From the NCBI GenBank assembly GCA_028571685.1, contig CM053141.1, forward strand, positions 55,364,333-55,428,332: a DNA stretch of 64,000 nt. The letters run 5' to 3'. Position numbers and translations under genes: made by a program. A model generated the notes under the pieces. The model did not search any database, was not told the origin of the DNA, and saw nothing but the letters and a program-made list of their open reading frames with translations. Positions 20,845 through 31,930 of the stretch are shown here, piece after piece (position 1 is the first letter of the stretch; each line of letters starts with the position of its first letter). The stretch is from Heterohyrax brucei. Taxonomy: Eukaryota; Chordata; Mammalia; Hyracoidea; Procaviidae.

Positions 20845-22075
20845 GTATCATTAATATCATATTCCAGTAAAATTTTGCTGAAGATCATTCAAAACCAACA
20901 TGGAACTGCCAAAAATGCAGCCCGGGTTCAGAACACTATGTGGAATCAGTGATATCATTGATGATGGCAGGTGAATCCTGGCTGAAAGCAGGAATACCAC
21001 AATGATGTTTACCTATGTTTTGTTGGTTACACAAAGGCATTTGATTGTGTGGTTCATAACGAATGATGGATAGCTTTGTGAAGAATGGGAATTCCAGAAC
21101 ACTTAACTGTGCACATGAGGAATCTGTACATAGATCAAGAGGTAGTCATTAGAACAGAACAAGGGAACACTGTGTGTTTTTAAGTCAGGAAAGATGTGTG
21201 TCAGATTTCTATCCTTTCACCCACTTATTCAATCTGTATGCTGAGAAAATAATCAGAGAAGCTATATTATATGAAAAATAACAAGGCGTCAAGGGTTGAG
21301 GAAGATTCACTAACCACCCACATTATGCAGATGACACAACCTTGCTTGCCAAAAGTGAAGGGGACTTGAAGCACTTATTGATGAAGATCAAAGACAACAG
21401 ACTTCAGTATGAACTAATCCTCAACATAATGAAAACAATAAGTCTCACAACTGGATCAGTAAACAACATCATGATAGTTGGAGCAAAAACTGAAGTTGTC
21501 AAGGATTTCATTTTACTTGAGTCCTCAATCAATGCCCATGGAAGCAGCAGTCAAGGATCAAACAACACATTGCATTGGGTAAATCTGCTGCAGAAGACGT
21601 CTTCAGTGTTAAAAAAACAAGGACATCACTTTAAGGCTAACAGGAGACTTACCCAAGCCATGATGTTTTCAATCACCTTGTATGCATATGAAAGCTGGAC
21701 AATGAATAAGAAAAAACACAGAAAAGCTGATGTATTTGAATTGTGATTTGGGTAAGAGGATCAAATGCACCATGAACTGCCAAAAGAATGAATCAATTTG
21801 TCTCGGAAGAAGTACAGCCAGGATGCTCCTTAGAAGCAAAGATTGTGAGACTGTCGCACATACTTTGGACACGGTCTCAGGAGGGATCAGTCCCTGGAGA
21901 GGGACATCAGGGTAAAAGATCCTCAATGAGATGGACTGACATAATGGCTGCAACCATGTGTTCATACAAAGCAATAATCACGAGGATGGTGCAGGACTGG
22001 GAAATGTTTCACACTGTTGTACACAGTGAAGCTATGAGTCAGAATCAACCAGATGGCATCTAACAACAACAGTAA
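20845..22075 (+). mobile_element. RTE LINE continuation: RT domain to 3' tail
   Basis: This continues the RTE of 19186-19943. RT motif A is read as 'YTKAFDCV' near 21030, with the usual catalytic Asp replaced (V-G-Y for I-D-Y). Motif C 'YADDTTLL' is intact at 21324-21335. A 134-residue open piece follows (21342-21746). The tail 'gctatgagtcagaatcaacc' then 'ctaacaacaacag' ends near 22070. Multiple stops make it inactive. Confidence 0.88.
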
Positions 22076-22127
22076 TATATATGTAAATACCATAAAGCAT
22101 ACAGGTCACAAAGTTATGGATGCCAAA

Positions 22128-22293
22128 ACCGAAAACCAAACCCCCTACCATCAAGTTGATTCTGACTTATAGCAACCCTATACAGTGGAGTTGAACTGTC
22201 CCATGGCATTTCCAAGGAGCACCTGGTGGATTCAAACTGCCAACATTTTGGGTAGCAACCATACCACTTAATCACTGTGCCACCAGAGTTCCA
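22128..22293 (-). repeat. AfroSINE
   Basis: 'ctaccatcaagttgattctg', 'catttccaaggagcacctgg', 'ccaccagagttcc'. It lies just downstream of the RTE tail. Weak flank similarity ('agttatggat' / 'agttacagat') may be a target duplication. Confidence 0.88.
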
Positions 22294-22312
22294 GTTACAG
22301 ATACTTCCTACA

Positions 22313-22456
22313 AAAAAAAAAAAATCTCTTGCCATAAAGTTGATTCTGACTCATAGCAACTGTATAGGATACAATTTCCAAGAAGCAGCGTCTGAATTCC
22401 AACTATCACACTTTTGGTTAACAGCCATAGCTCTTAACTAATACACCACTAGAGCT
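22313..22456 (-). repeat. AfroSINE
   Basis: A second SINE in the same orientation, beginning with a 13-A tract. 'ttgccataaagttgattctg', then 'tttccaagaagcagcgtctg', then 'acaccactagagctttc'. Confidence 0.85.
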
Positions 22457-22464
22457 TTCTAGAT

Positions 22465-23250
22465 ATACCCAAATACCTCATGGGATTGTTTTACTGGACT
22501 TGAAGGCTCAGAACCGTAGTCTGGTGGAACAACAGGCATATCACAGTTCATAAAAATTATGTTTTATATCCTTGTTTGGTGAGTAGTGTCTGGGGTCTTA
22601 AAATCTTCCAGTGGCCATCTAAAATACAACTAGTTAGTCTCTTCCCATCTGGAGCAAAGGAGAGAACCAAAGCCTCAAGGAAGTACTTAGTCCATAGGAG
22701 TAAGGACTTACATGAACCACAGCCTCTTCTAACCTGAGACCAGAAGAACTAGATGATGTGTGGCTGTTACTGCCAACTTTTGTGATCAGGGACACAACAG
22801 AAGGTCCCTGTTAGAGTGGGAGAAAAATGTAGAATAAAATTCAAATTGAGGAAAAAAAATCAGACTTACTGGACTGATACAGATTAGAGGAACCTTAGGC
22901 CATCAAATTAAGATACCCTTTTAACCTGAAACTGAAGTCACTTCCAATGGTCATCTTTAAGCCAAATGACAGATTGGCCTATAAAATGAACGATAGTGCT
23001 TATGAAGAATGTGATCCTTTAACAAGCAACTACATGAGACCAAACTTTACCACATACCAAAAGCAAAGATGGGAAAGTAAGGAGGGGTAGGGACGCTAAG
23101 TGGCTGGAAATTAAACAGGCAGGGTAGAAATGGTGAGAGTAACGACACATTGCAGGAATTGTTAAAAATGACACCGAAAAATTTGTACATGATTTGCTGA
23201 ATGCAAATTTAATTTGTTATATAAACTTTGGCCCGAAAGAGCAAAAATTG
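22465..23250 (+). mobile_element. Probable L1 3' UTR of afrotherian type
   Basis: Landmarks such as 'gtctggggtcttaaaatctt', 'ctcttcccatctggagcaaa' and 'gagtgggagaaaaatgtaga' are what I recall from abundant elephant L1 3' ends, and a related 3' end occurs at about 59100-59232. No coding sequence remains. Class assignment is moderate. Confidence 0.5.
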
Positions 23251-23314
23251 TTTTTCAAAGTGTGTTGTGTATATTCCAGAAACTTGGTTTTTAAGATATC
23301 TTAATATTACTATT

Positions 23315-23365
23315 AGGGCACCATGAGTCGAATCCAACTCGACGGCACCTGGCTTTGGCTTGGCT
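23315..23365 (+). repeat. Tail-only SINE insertion, 51 bp
   Basis: The inserted sequence is only the SINE/RTE 3' tail: 'ccatgagtcgaatccaactc' and 'gacggcacctggctttggct'. It is flanked by 'aatattactatt' (23303-23314) and 'aatattattatt' (23366-23377), an 11/12 target duplication. The short piece therefore seems to have been inserted as such, not left by deletion of a larger SINE. Confidence 0.8.
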
Positions 23366-23900
23366 AATATTATTATTGATCTCTAATTTAATTTCATTAT
23401 GGTCAGATGACCATCGGGAGTGACTTATTTTCAGGTTAAAAGGGTATCTTAATGTGATGGCCCACAGAACATACTCTGTGATTTCAATCATTTTATTTTG
23501 TTTAGCTCACCTATTTCTCAATTTAATTTTGTCATGTTTTGTTTCAGGTATTTTAACATTCGTGATTTTTTCTATCAAATGAACTGACTTTATAACATTA
23601 AGTCCCTTTTACTTATGGTTATATTCTTTGACTTGAATTTCATTTTATTTGACATTAAAATGGTGCCCATGCCAAAGTTTACGTGGTATATATTTTTCTG
23701 TACGCTTACTTTCCTAACTATCTAAGCTTATTGATGACATTTTGGCTTGGTGATAGATTGAGTCTGGCTCTTAAAAAATTTACTGTGATAACCTCTGTTT
23801 TTAGTTGGAGGATTTAATTTGGTGACATTCTTTCCTTCTGGAGATGAGGAATTTGATTTATTTAATACTAAAAATGTTACTAAAGAAATCCTAACCAAGG
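23366..23900 (-). mobile_element. L1 ORF2 fragment, antisense
   Basis: 'ttaatttcattatggtcaga' and 'atggtgcccatgccaaagtt' correspond to antisense L1 ORF2 as seen in old mammalian L1s. It is heavily decayed and has no open frame. Confidence 0.6.
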
Positions 23901-23934
23901 AGATCTCAATTTGTTAAAAATATTTTTTTTATTT

Positions 23935-24542
23935 TAGAATAGGTTTATATTTATGGAAGAATTGCAAAGATAGTACAGAGTGTTCTCATACACCACTACA
24001 CCCAGTTTCCTGTATTACATATCTTACATTAAAAAAAAATTCTGGTACTAATAATAAGCAAATACATCAAGGTCACAGAATACAAGGTTAATATCCAAAA
24101 GTAAATTGCTTTCCTATGAACAAATGGAATTTGTAATTATTTTTAAAAGCTTTCATTTGGTTCTTTTCAAAGAACTGGTTTCAGCATTGTTAATTTTTCT
24201 CTATTTTTGGTGACATTGATTTCGATTTCATCATTTTTTGTTTTCTTCCACTTACTTTGGATTTATTTTGCTTTTCTTTTTGTTGTTATAATTAATGAAA
24301 CAATAATCTCCCCCCAAAAAAACCCAGTGAAAGTCCATACTTTGTTCAGATTTTCTCAGTTTTTGTCTAATATCTTTTTTGTCCAGAATCCCAGCCCAGA
24401 TTGCACACTGCATTTAGTTTTCAGGTCTCCTTAGGCTCCTCCTCCTGATAGTTTTTATTAGATTGACAGTTTTGATAAGTACTGAAAAGGTTCTTTGTAC
24501 AATGTCCATCAGTGAGGTTTGTTTGATGTTTTTCTCATAACT
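23935..24542 (-). mobile_element. Old L1 3' region, antisense, left part
   Basis: 'ttgcaaagatagtacagagt', 'cacccagtttcctgtattac' and, after a foreign stretch at about 24050-24290, 'ggtctccttaggctcctcct' follow the order I recall for L1M 3' regions read in antisense. The RTE at 24543 interrupts it. Confidence 0.65.
24050..24290 (+). mobile_element. Possible short L1 piece nested in L1
   Basis: 'aaggtcacagaatacaaggt' resembles sense L1 ORF2, opposite to the surrounding element. It separates two parts of the older antisense L1. Boundaries are uncertain. Confidence 0.4.
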
Positions 24543-26056
24543 AGATGGAACCAATGGTACTGAAGGAAGAAATTGAAGCTATAGTGAAGGCACTGGCAAA
24601 ACACAAGGATCCAGGAATTGATGGAATATCAATTGATATATTTCAACAAAGAGATGCATTGCTGGAAGTGCTCACTCATCTATGCCAAGAAATTTGGAGG
24701 ATAGCTCCCTGGCCAACTGACTGAAAGAGATCCAGATTTATGCCCATTCCAGAGAAAGGTGACCCAACCAAACGTGGAAATTACTCAACAATACCATTGA
24801 TAGCACAAGCAAGTAAAAATTTGCTCGAGATCATTCAAAAGCAACTACAACAGTATGTTGACAAGGAACTGCCAGGAATTCAAGCTGGATTCAGAAGAGG
24901 ATGTGGAACCAGGGATATCATTGCTGATGTCAGATGGATCTTGGCTGAAAGCAGAGAATACCAAAAAGATGTTTACTTGTGTTTCAGTGACTATGCAAAA
25001 GCATTTGACTGTGTGGATTGTACTCAATTACGGCTAACGTTGCTGAGAATGGGAATTCCAAAACACCTAATTGTGCTCTTAAGGAATCTATATATGGATT
25101 AAGGGGCAGTAATGCACAAGGAACAAGGGGATACTGTGTGGTTTAAAGTTGGGAAAGTATGTGTCAGGGTTGTATCCTTTCACCACACCTTTTTAATCTG
25201 TATGCTGAGCAAATGATCAAGAAGCTGGATTGTACAAAGAAGAACAAGGCATCAGGATTGGAGGACAACTCATTAACAACCTGCGTTACTCAGACAATAC
25301 CACCTTACATGCTGGAATGAAGGAGATCTGAGACACTTACTGATGAAGATCAAGGACCACAGCCTTCACTATGGATTGCACCTCAGGATCAGGAAAACAA
25401 AAAGCCTCACAAATGGACCAGTGAGCAACACTCATAAACAGAGAAAAGATTGAGGTTGTCAAGGATTTCATTTTACTTGGGTCCACAATCAATGCCCATG
25501 GAAGCAGCAGTTCAAGAAATCAAAAGATGTATTTCACTGGGAAAATTTACTGCAAAGGATCTCTTCAAAGTTTTCAAAAGTAAGGATGTCACTTTGAAGA
25601 CTAAAATGTGCCTGACCCAAGCCCTGGTATTTTCAGTCACATCACATGCACGTGAAAGCTGGACAATGAACAAAGAAGACAGAAGAATCAATGCCATTGA
25701 ATTGTGGTGCTGGAGAACAACGTATCATGGACCACCAAAAGAACAAACAGATCTGTTCTGGAAGACATACAACCAGAGTGCTCCTTGGAAGTAAAGATGA
25801 CAAGACTGCATCTTACATACTTTGGGCATCTCAGGAATGATCAGTCCTTGGAGAAGGACATCATGCTTAGTAGAGTGGAAGATCAGTGAAAAAGAGTAAG
25901 ACCCATAAAGAGATGCGTTGACGTGATGGATGCAATAACAGGCTCAAGCATAAAAACAACTGTGGACATGGTGCAAGACCAGGAAATATTTCATTCAGTC
26001 GTTCATAGGGTTGCTATGAGTCTGAACTGACTCGCTTGCGCCTAACAACAACAGAT
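24543..26056 (+). mobile_element. RTE LINE (RT to 3' end) inserted in L1
   Basis: This begins in the RT region ('accaatggtactgaaggaag') and runs to 'gctatgagtctgaactgact' and 'cctaacaacaacag'. The longest open piece, 24740-25102 (plus), covers RT motifs: 'QAGFRRGCGTRDI' near residue 48 and motif A 'FSDYAKAFDCVD' near residue 82 with its Asp. Motif C is degenerate (Y-S-D-N-T-T at about 25285). A second piece at 25450-25794 is the C-terminal region. The 5' end is truncated, so no endonuclease remains. L1 sequence resumes directly at 26057. Confidence 0.9.
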
Positions 26057-26840
26057 AGGAGGTTATGGTCTTGGAGCAAGAAATAAATGTGAGAAAGAAA
26101 GTGTCATTCTCATCACATCATATTAAAGGCCCGTACCACAAACTTGACATATCATTGATATAAGGCTTGATTATCAAGCTGAAGTAGTATTTGTCAGAAC
26201 TCTCCACTACAAAGATACACCTTTTCCTCCTAACCTACTGTACTCATTGAAAAGATGTTACTAGGCTCAGCCTACACCTAAGAAGTGGGAAGTTATACTC
26301 TATCTTGCTTAATAAATTATTTAGAATTCTTGTGCACAAGAGATTTGTCTTTCCTCTCATTTATTTAATTATTTAGACCCATAGATATTTAGTTCACACT
26401 TTGCATTATAATTCATTTATTTTGTTGCCAGACTCTTCTTATTTTGGCCACTGAGAACTCTGTCAGTTGCTCCAGTGTATCTGTGACATACTGTCATCAT
26501 CATGGGAGATTGTTTACTAGGGATGGGGATAGCATGCCTAGTAAAAGATAACCTGAGTGCCAAATATGTCCCCATCTTCACTGAAGTATGTAAGAGCTGT
26601 CCTACTTCTTTGTGGTTGCTATGGTCAATCACCTTCGTCTCTGTGACAGTTCCTTTCTGTGGCTGTTGGTCTACTAGAGCAAGCAGCTCAAAGTGACCAC
26701 ATGGCAGCTTTAGCTTTATGTGTAACAGAATTCTTAGTGTGTCTCCTGATAGAAGCACCCACTATGTGAGAAAAAGTTCCTCTAGACCGAAAGCACCTAA
26801 ACCTATAATGACAAGAAGCACAAATTCCCGAAGGGGGTCA
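26057..26840 (-). mobile_element. Old L1 3' region, antisense, right part
   Basis: 'gtgtcattctcatcacatca', 'tttatttaattatttagacc' and 'tcatttattttgttgccaga' continue the L1 3' region broken at 24542. The 113-residue minus frame 26417-26758 lies inside this noncoding repeat and is not a gene. Confidence 0.65.
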
Positions 26841-27474
26841 AAGAAAATAATGGTGAATGGCTTCACCACAAATTCCATACCTTGATTTCCAGTATCAAGT
26901 ATGTATTTTATCTATTGTGGTCTCAAGGAAAAACTAGCAACTGCCTGATCCACAGGAGGAGTCTCAGAAGCATAAAAACCACACGACAGGATTAACCTTC
27001 TTAAAAAAAGGAAGCCAGTCTTTTATAACCCTACATTAGTCATTCATTGGCTGAGACTAACCCCAAGGGGAATATAACTTTCCAAAGAAGGTGGTTCCTA
27101 TTGGAAGATGACAATTTTCTGGAGCTGGACGGTCATAATGTGTTAGCAGTTGACACAACGTTTGGAGCCATGGGTGCACTGGCTCGGTAAATAGGAATCA
27201 GGGCAAGACTGCATTGTATTACTACGTGTGGTAACAGGAGGATCTTTGAAATATACGGTACTAGGCCAGCTGGATCTCTGGTTGCCTGATAAAATATTAA
27301 TCTTGAATCTTCTTTTCATATTAAAACACGAATTCCAAGTAGACTGTATACACACATGAGCTCACACACATACTCAACACACACAGTACCTTTAAACTTT
27401 TGGAATAGTATAAAAATTCTTAAATAGTACATAAAAAGCATTATCCTTAAAAAGATCTATAAAACTAGTAATGT
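26841..27474. other. No recognisable gene or repeat
   Basis: No gene or repeat recognised. (AC)-rich patches lie near 27345-27390. Confidence 0.5.
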
Positions 27475-27735
27475 CTTTCATTTAAAGATATCATTAAGGG
27501 AATGAAAAGGCACACAATCAGTGGAATGAGAAAAGGTATTTGAAACATAGATAATCTGACAAGGGATTCATATCCAGAATATATGAAGCACTCCTACAAA
27601 GTAATAGTATAAAGACTAACAACCATATTTGGGGGGAAAAATTGGCAAAAAAAATGTGAACAAGCACTTAGCGAAAGAGGATATCCAAATGAGTAATAAA
27701 TATATCAAAAGACACTGGAGCTCACTACCATAATA
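27475..27735 (+). mobile_element. L1 ORF2 3' fragment, sense
   Basis: 'gggattcatatccagaatat', 'gaagcactcctacaaagtaa' and 'caaatgagtaataaatatat' match the order of the last part of mammalian L1 ORF2. It is broken by stops. Confidence 0.7.
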
Positions 27736-27745
27736 CCAAACCTCT

Positions 27746-27795
27746 GTTGGAATTAACTCCATGACAACAGGTTTGTTTATTTTTTTGGTTTTGGT
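27746..27795 (+). repeat. Possible SINE tail-only fragment
   Basis: 'gttggaattaactccatgac' followed by 'aacaggtttg' resembles a degenerate SINE 3' tail with no body upstream. No clear target duplication. Confidence 0.35.
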
Positions 27796-28729
27796 ATACA
27801 TGTGATTCGGCAGATGCTTCTTAGTTAGAGGCACATGATGCTTTGTTAGACTAGATCAAATTATTCTAATCACAACCTTGGGGAACCAATTCATAGTCAC
27901 CTTAACTCCATTCCAGGGAATCTGCGAAACTCTTGAAAAACAATAAATAGTGGGTAGGATTCTGATAAACTACTTACAACAATAGCATTAATACTAAATG
28001 AGTTAGTCCTGATTCATTTTGCTATAACAAATGCTAAGAGAATTAGAAACAATTTAGGCCATTATTTTAAACCATCATTGACACAGAACAAGATACTCCA
28101 AATGCAAAGCTTTAATGAATGTAGCGTTTGCTATGAGGCCACTAAGATGATAGCGTGGAGAGTGTCACTGATCTCCATGTGACTCCACTTAGGATTCTAA
28201 CAGTTTCATTCTTAGTGGTTGAGAGCTTTCTGGTCATGTGTTGGGGTACATTCCATAGTTCCTTCTGACAGAATAATTCCAATGTGTCATTTCCTAAGAA
28301 TACTGAACTAGACCTTAAGTTGGCTAATAGTTGAGTACTCCAAATTCCCAAGGAATTACTTTTGATGGGAATCTAACCCTAACTGCTCTGAAATGTTCAT
28401 GTTTAACCTCCACAGCTATCTCTCTAGTCCATATTTTCTATTTTGTCCAAAAAGTCATCCTTGGCTAACAAATGTGAGGATACTCTGGAGAAGGGAAATG
28501 GAACTGACTAGGGATGAGGACTAGCACATTAGGCTAACAATAGTCACTAAAAGACAGCAGTATTCAATTCCTCAGGCCCACTATGACTCCATGACCGTAG
28601 AGATTTCCAGGGTATACAGAAAAATCTCCACACACCATCTGCAAACACACACACTCTCATGAAACGCTTGTAAAAAGGTAATCCATTTTTGTTGTGTTAA
28701 CTCTAATTCATGCTGTTTTCTGATACTAT
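27796..28729. other. No recognisable gene or repeat
   Basis: Unassigned sequence. No exon-like open frame; the minus frame 28142-28351 is short and unrecognised. Confidence 0.5.
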
Positions 28730-30038
28730 CAGGGGTGTTTCAACTCACAGTTGAGTACAACAGAACAACACACTGCCTGATCCTGAGCCCTCCTCACAAT
28801 CATTAGTATGTTTCAGCCCACTGTTGCAGCCATTGTGTCAATCCATCTCTTTGGGGATGTTCTGTTTCACTGATCTTCCACATTACCAAGTGTGATGTCC
28901 TTTCAGGGACTCCTTCCTTACTATCCTCATTTCTAAATAGTGTTCTGACGGTACTTCTTCCAAGACAAATTTGTTCATTCTTCTTACAGCCCATGACATA
29001 CTCATTCTTTGCCAACATCATAATTCAAAGGAGTCAATTCTCCTTTGATTTCTTTTGCTTATTGTCAGCTTTCACATGCACACGAGACAGTTAAAAATAA
29101 AACACAGGTAAACATCTTTCTAGTACTCTCTACTGTCAGCCAAGACTCATCTGACATAAGCAATATCCCTCATTCCACGTCCTCTACTGAATCTGACTTG
29201 AGTTTCTGGCAATTTCTTGTTTATACACTGCTACAAACACTTTTGAATGATCAGCAGCATAATTTTATTTGCATATGGTATTAATAATACTATTCAGTAA
29301 TTTCCGCATTCTGTTGGGTCACCTTTCTTTATGATGGGCACAATACGGACCTTTTCCACTCATTTGGCCAGGTAGCAGTCTTCCAATTTTCTTGACATAG
29401 GTAAGTGAGAACCCATAGCACTGCATTAATTTGTTGAAACATCTCAGTTGATACTCCATCGATTCCTAGAGCCTTGTATTTAGCCAGTGATTTTTGTGAA
29501 GCTTGAGTTTCTTCCCTTAGTACTATCTGTACTTGACCATTTGATACCTCCTGAAATTGTTCAACTTCCACCAATTCTTTTTGGTGCGGTGACTCTATGT
29601 ACTTCTTCTAACTTCTTTTGATGCTTCCTACTTCATTCAATATTTCCCCCATTGTATTCGTCAACATTTCAACCAAAGCTTGAATTATTTCTCCAGCTCT
29701 TTCAGCTGAAAAATGCATAGTGTGTTCTCCCTTTTGGGTTTTCTAACCCCAGGCCTTAGCACATTTCACTATAATACTTTACTTTGTTTTCTCAAGCCAC
29801 TCTGTAAAATATTCTGTATACCTTCTTTACTTCATCATTTCTTCCTTTCACTTTAGCTAATCTAAGTTTAAAGGCAAGATTCTGAGCTCTTTATGACATC
29901 TGTTTTGATCTTCTCTTTCTGTCTTGTCTTCTTAATGACCGCTTGCTTTCTTCATGTATGAAGTCCTTGATGTAATTCCACAGCTCATCTGGTATTCAGT
30001 CATTAGTGTTCACTGCATGAAATCTATTGTTGAGGTGA
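28730..30038 (-). mobile_element. RTE LINE, antisense, left part
   Basis: The 3' tail is degenerate near 28735-28790. 'gctttcacatgcacacgaga' and 'gttgggtcacctttctttat' follow in RTE order. A segment is missing around 29090-29105, where the RTE sequence jumps from the C-terminal region to the motif A area. 'gcttgctttcttcatgtatg' marks the linker. A family B LTR interrupts at 30039. Confidence 0.85.
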
Positions 30039-30823
30039 TGTCTTAGTCATCTAAAACCAAAAAAGAATGAAACAAACCAAACCCATTGCTGTTGGGTTGA
30101 TTCTGACTAAAAGTAATCCATCGGACAGAGTAGAACTTTCTGTTAGCACTTACCCATTATGCCACCAGGCTCTCCAAACCAAACCCATTGCCACTGAGCA
30201 GATTCTGACTCACGGCAAACCTATAGGACAGAGTAGAACTGCTCGTACAGTTTCCAAGCAATGTTTAGTGGATTCATACTGCTGACCTTTGCTTTAGCAG
30301 CCTTAGCTGTTAACCACTATGCAACCAGGGTTTCCAGCTAGTCATCTAGTACTGCCATAACAGAAATACATCTGGTGAATGGCTTTAACAAACATAAATG
30401 TATTTTCTCACAGAAAAGTAGGCTAAAAGTCCAAATTCAAGGAATCAGCTCCAGCAGAAGTCTGTTGACTCTAGAGGGAGGGCCTTAAGTTAATGTTTCC
30501 CTGGACTAGGAGCATCTAAGGTGCAGGTACCCCTGGTCCTTTTCAAAGGATGTGATTTGCTCCCAGCACGGCTTCTTGGGGGTATAAGGTTCCCATCTCT
30601 CTGCTTGCTTCCCTTTCCTTTACACTTCAAGAGATTGTATAAAGGTATAACACAGTCTTACACATTGAGTCCTTCCTCACCAACATGACTGCAATCCATT
30701 CTCCCTTATTAACATCAATGAGGCATGATTTATAACACATAAGAACACCAAACAATAGAGGAATCATGGTCTAGTCAAACTGCCACACACATTTTGTGGG
30801 GGAACACAATTCAGTCTATGACA
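30039..30823 (-). mobile_element. Family B LTR, antisense, inside RTE
   Basis: On the plus strand it starts 'tgtcttagtcatct' and ends 'cagtctatgaca'. It shares 'agaaatacatctggtgaatg', 'ctccagcagaagtctgttga' and 'gtgggggaacacaattcagt' with the copy at 32579-33135 and, in reverse, with 51432-51908 and 52033-52701. TG...CA ends and resemblance to ERVL/MaLR-type LTRs support LTR status. Two SINEs sit near its start. No clear target duplication is seen. Confidence 0.75.
30054..30338 (-). repeat. Two tandem AfroSINEs within one target duplication
   Basis: The first unit (about 30080-30175) lacks its middle. The second (about 30176-30334) is near full length. Both are in the same orientation and together are flanked by one perfect 10-bp duplication 'tagtcatcta' (30044-30053 and 30339-30348). 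This suggests a dimer moved as one, or that the second landed within the first's tail. Confidence 0.85.
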
Positions 30824-30854
30824 GATGGCCTCTAAATTTTGGCAGAATATACAA

Positions 30855-31232
30855 GAATTGACGCATTTGAATCAAGGTGTTGGCAAAGAATATTGAATAT
30901 ACCATGGACTGCCAAAAGAATAAACAATTGTATCTTGGAAGAAGTACAATCAGAACAAAAAAAAAAAAGCAAGCATGGTGAGACTTCAGCTCACATACTT
31001 TGGACATGTTATCAAGAGTGGTCAGCCCCTGGAGAAGTATATCATGCTTGGTAAAGGGTGAGCCAAAAAGAGGAAGACCCTCCATAAAAGGGATTAACAC
31101 AGTGGCTACAATGGCCTCAAACATAGCAACAATTATGAGCATGGCATAGTACCCAATAGTGTTTCGTTCTGTTGCATATAGGGTCACTAAGAGTCAGAAC
31201 CAATTCAAAGCCACTTAACAGCAATAACAACA
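30855..31232 (+). mobile_element. RTE 3' fragment, sense, inside antisense RTE
   Basis: 'atattgaatataccatggac' and 'gtcactaagagtcagaacca' with 'acagcaataacaacat' are a sense 5'-truncated RTE end. On both sides antisense RTE sequence is found (30824-30854 and 31233-31500). An A-rich run lies at about 30956-30969. Confidence 0.85.
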
Positions 31233-31505
31233 TACCCAAAATCATAGCTTGGCTCTCGTATACTCACTCTAGTTTTCTTCAACTTCAGCTTGAGCTTTGT
31301 GTGAACAGCTGATGATCTGTTCCACACTCAGCCCCTGTCCTTGTTCTGATTGACGACACTGAGCTTCTTCATTGTCTTTTTTCCACGTGTGTAGTAAATT
31401 TGATTTCTGTGTATTCTGGTTGGCTAGTTCCATGTATAGTTATCATTTACATGTTTGAAAAAAGATAACTGCAATGAAGTCACTGGTCTTGAAAACTTCT
31501 ATTCA
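31233..31505 (-). mobile_element. RTE LINE, antisense, endonuclease part
   Basis: 'cttggctctcgtatactcac' and 'ttcttcaacttcagcttgag' continue the antisense RTE from 30038. It ends in the endonuclease region near 'caatgaagtcactggtcttg'. Confidence 0.8.
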
Positions 31506-31512
31506 ACTATCT

Positions 31513-31602
31513 CCAGCATTGTTATATCACCAGCACCATATTTTCCAGCATTGTTATATCACCAGCACCATATTTTCCAGCACTGTTATATCACCAGCAC
31601 CG
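31513..31602 (+). repeat. 32-bp tandem repeat, about 2.8 units
   Basis: Units start at 31513, 31545 and 31577 with 'ccagcattgttatatcacca' (third copy 'ccagcactgttatatcacca'). Only one substitution separates the third unit. A small recent minisatellite. Confidence 0.95.
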
Positions 31603-31930
31603 CCAGCTGAGGTGCTTGCTGAGGGCAAAGGGAGAACAGAATGTGTGGTATAAGAAGGTAGTTCTAAATACAAGTTATGATTGTGTGTCCAGCTGTAGGA
31701 ACAAAGATTTGAGTTCTTATGACTATTTCTTCCTTGTGTGTGTGCATCAAATATTTTTATTTTCTTCACTTATGAAAACTAAAATAGAAACACAGCTAGT
31801 GCATTTTTGGTTGTACACAGTTTAATTGTATCATGTTAGGTGTAAGTATAGTGACTATAATTATCTTTATTCAGAGATTATGTATGGTTCAAGGAGATAT
31901 GTATAGGTGCCAAGCTGACAAAGAGTGGCC
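31603..31930. other. No recognisable gene or repeat
   Basis: Unassigned sequence between the minisatellite and a family A LTR. Might be ERVL internal or an unknown repeat. The small frames on both strands have no recognisable features. Confidence 0.45.

Noticed and set aside
26417-26758. 113-residue minus-strand frame
   Set aside because: It falls in the antisense L1 3' region, which is noncoding.
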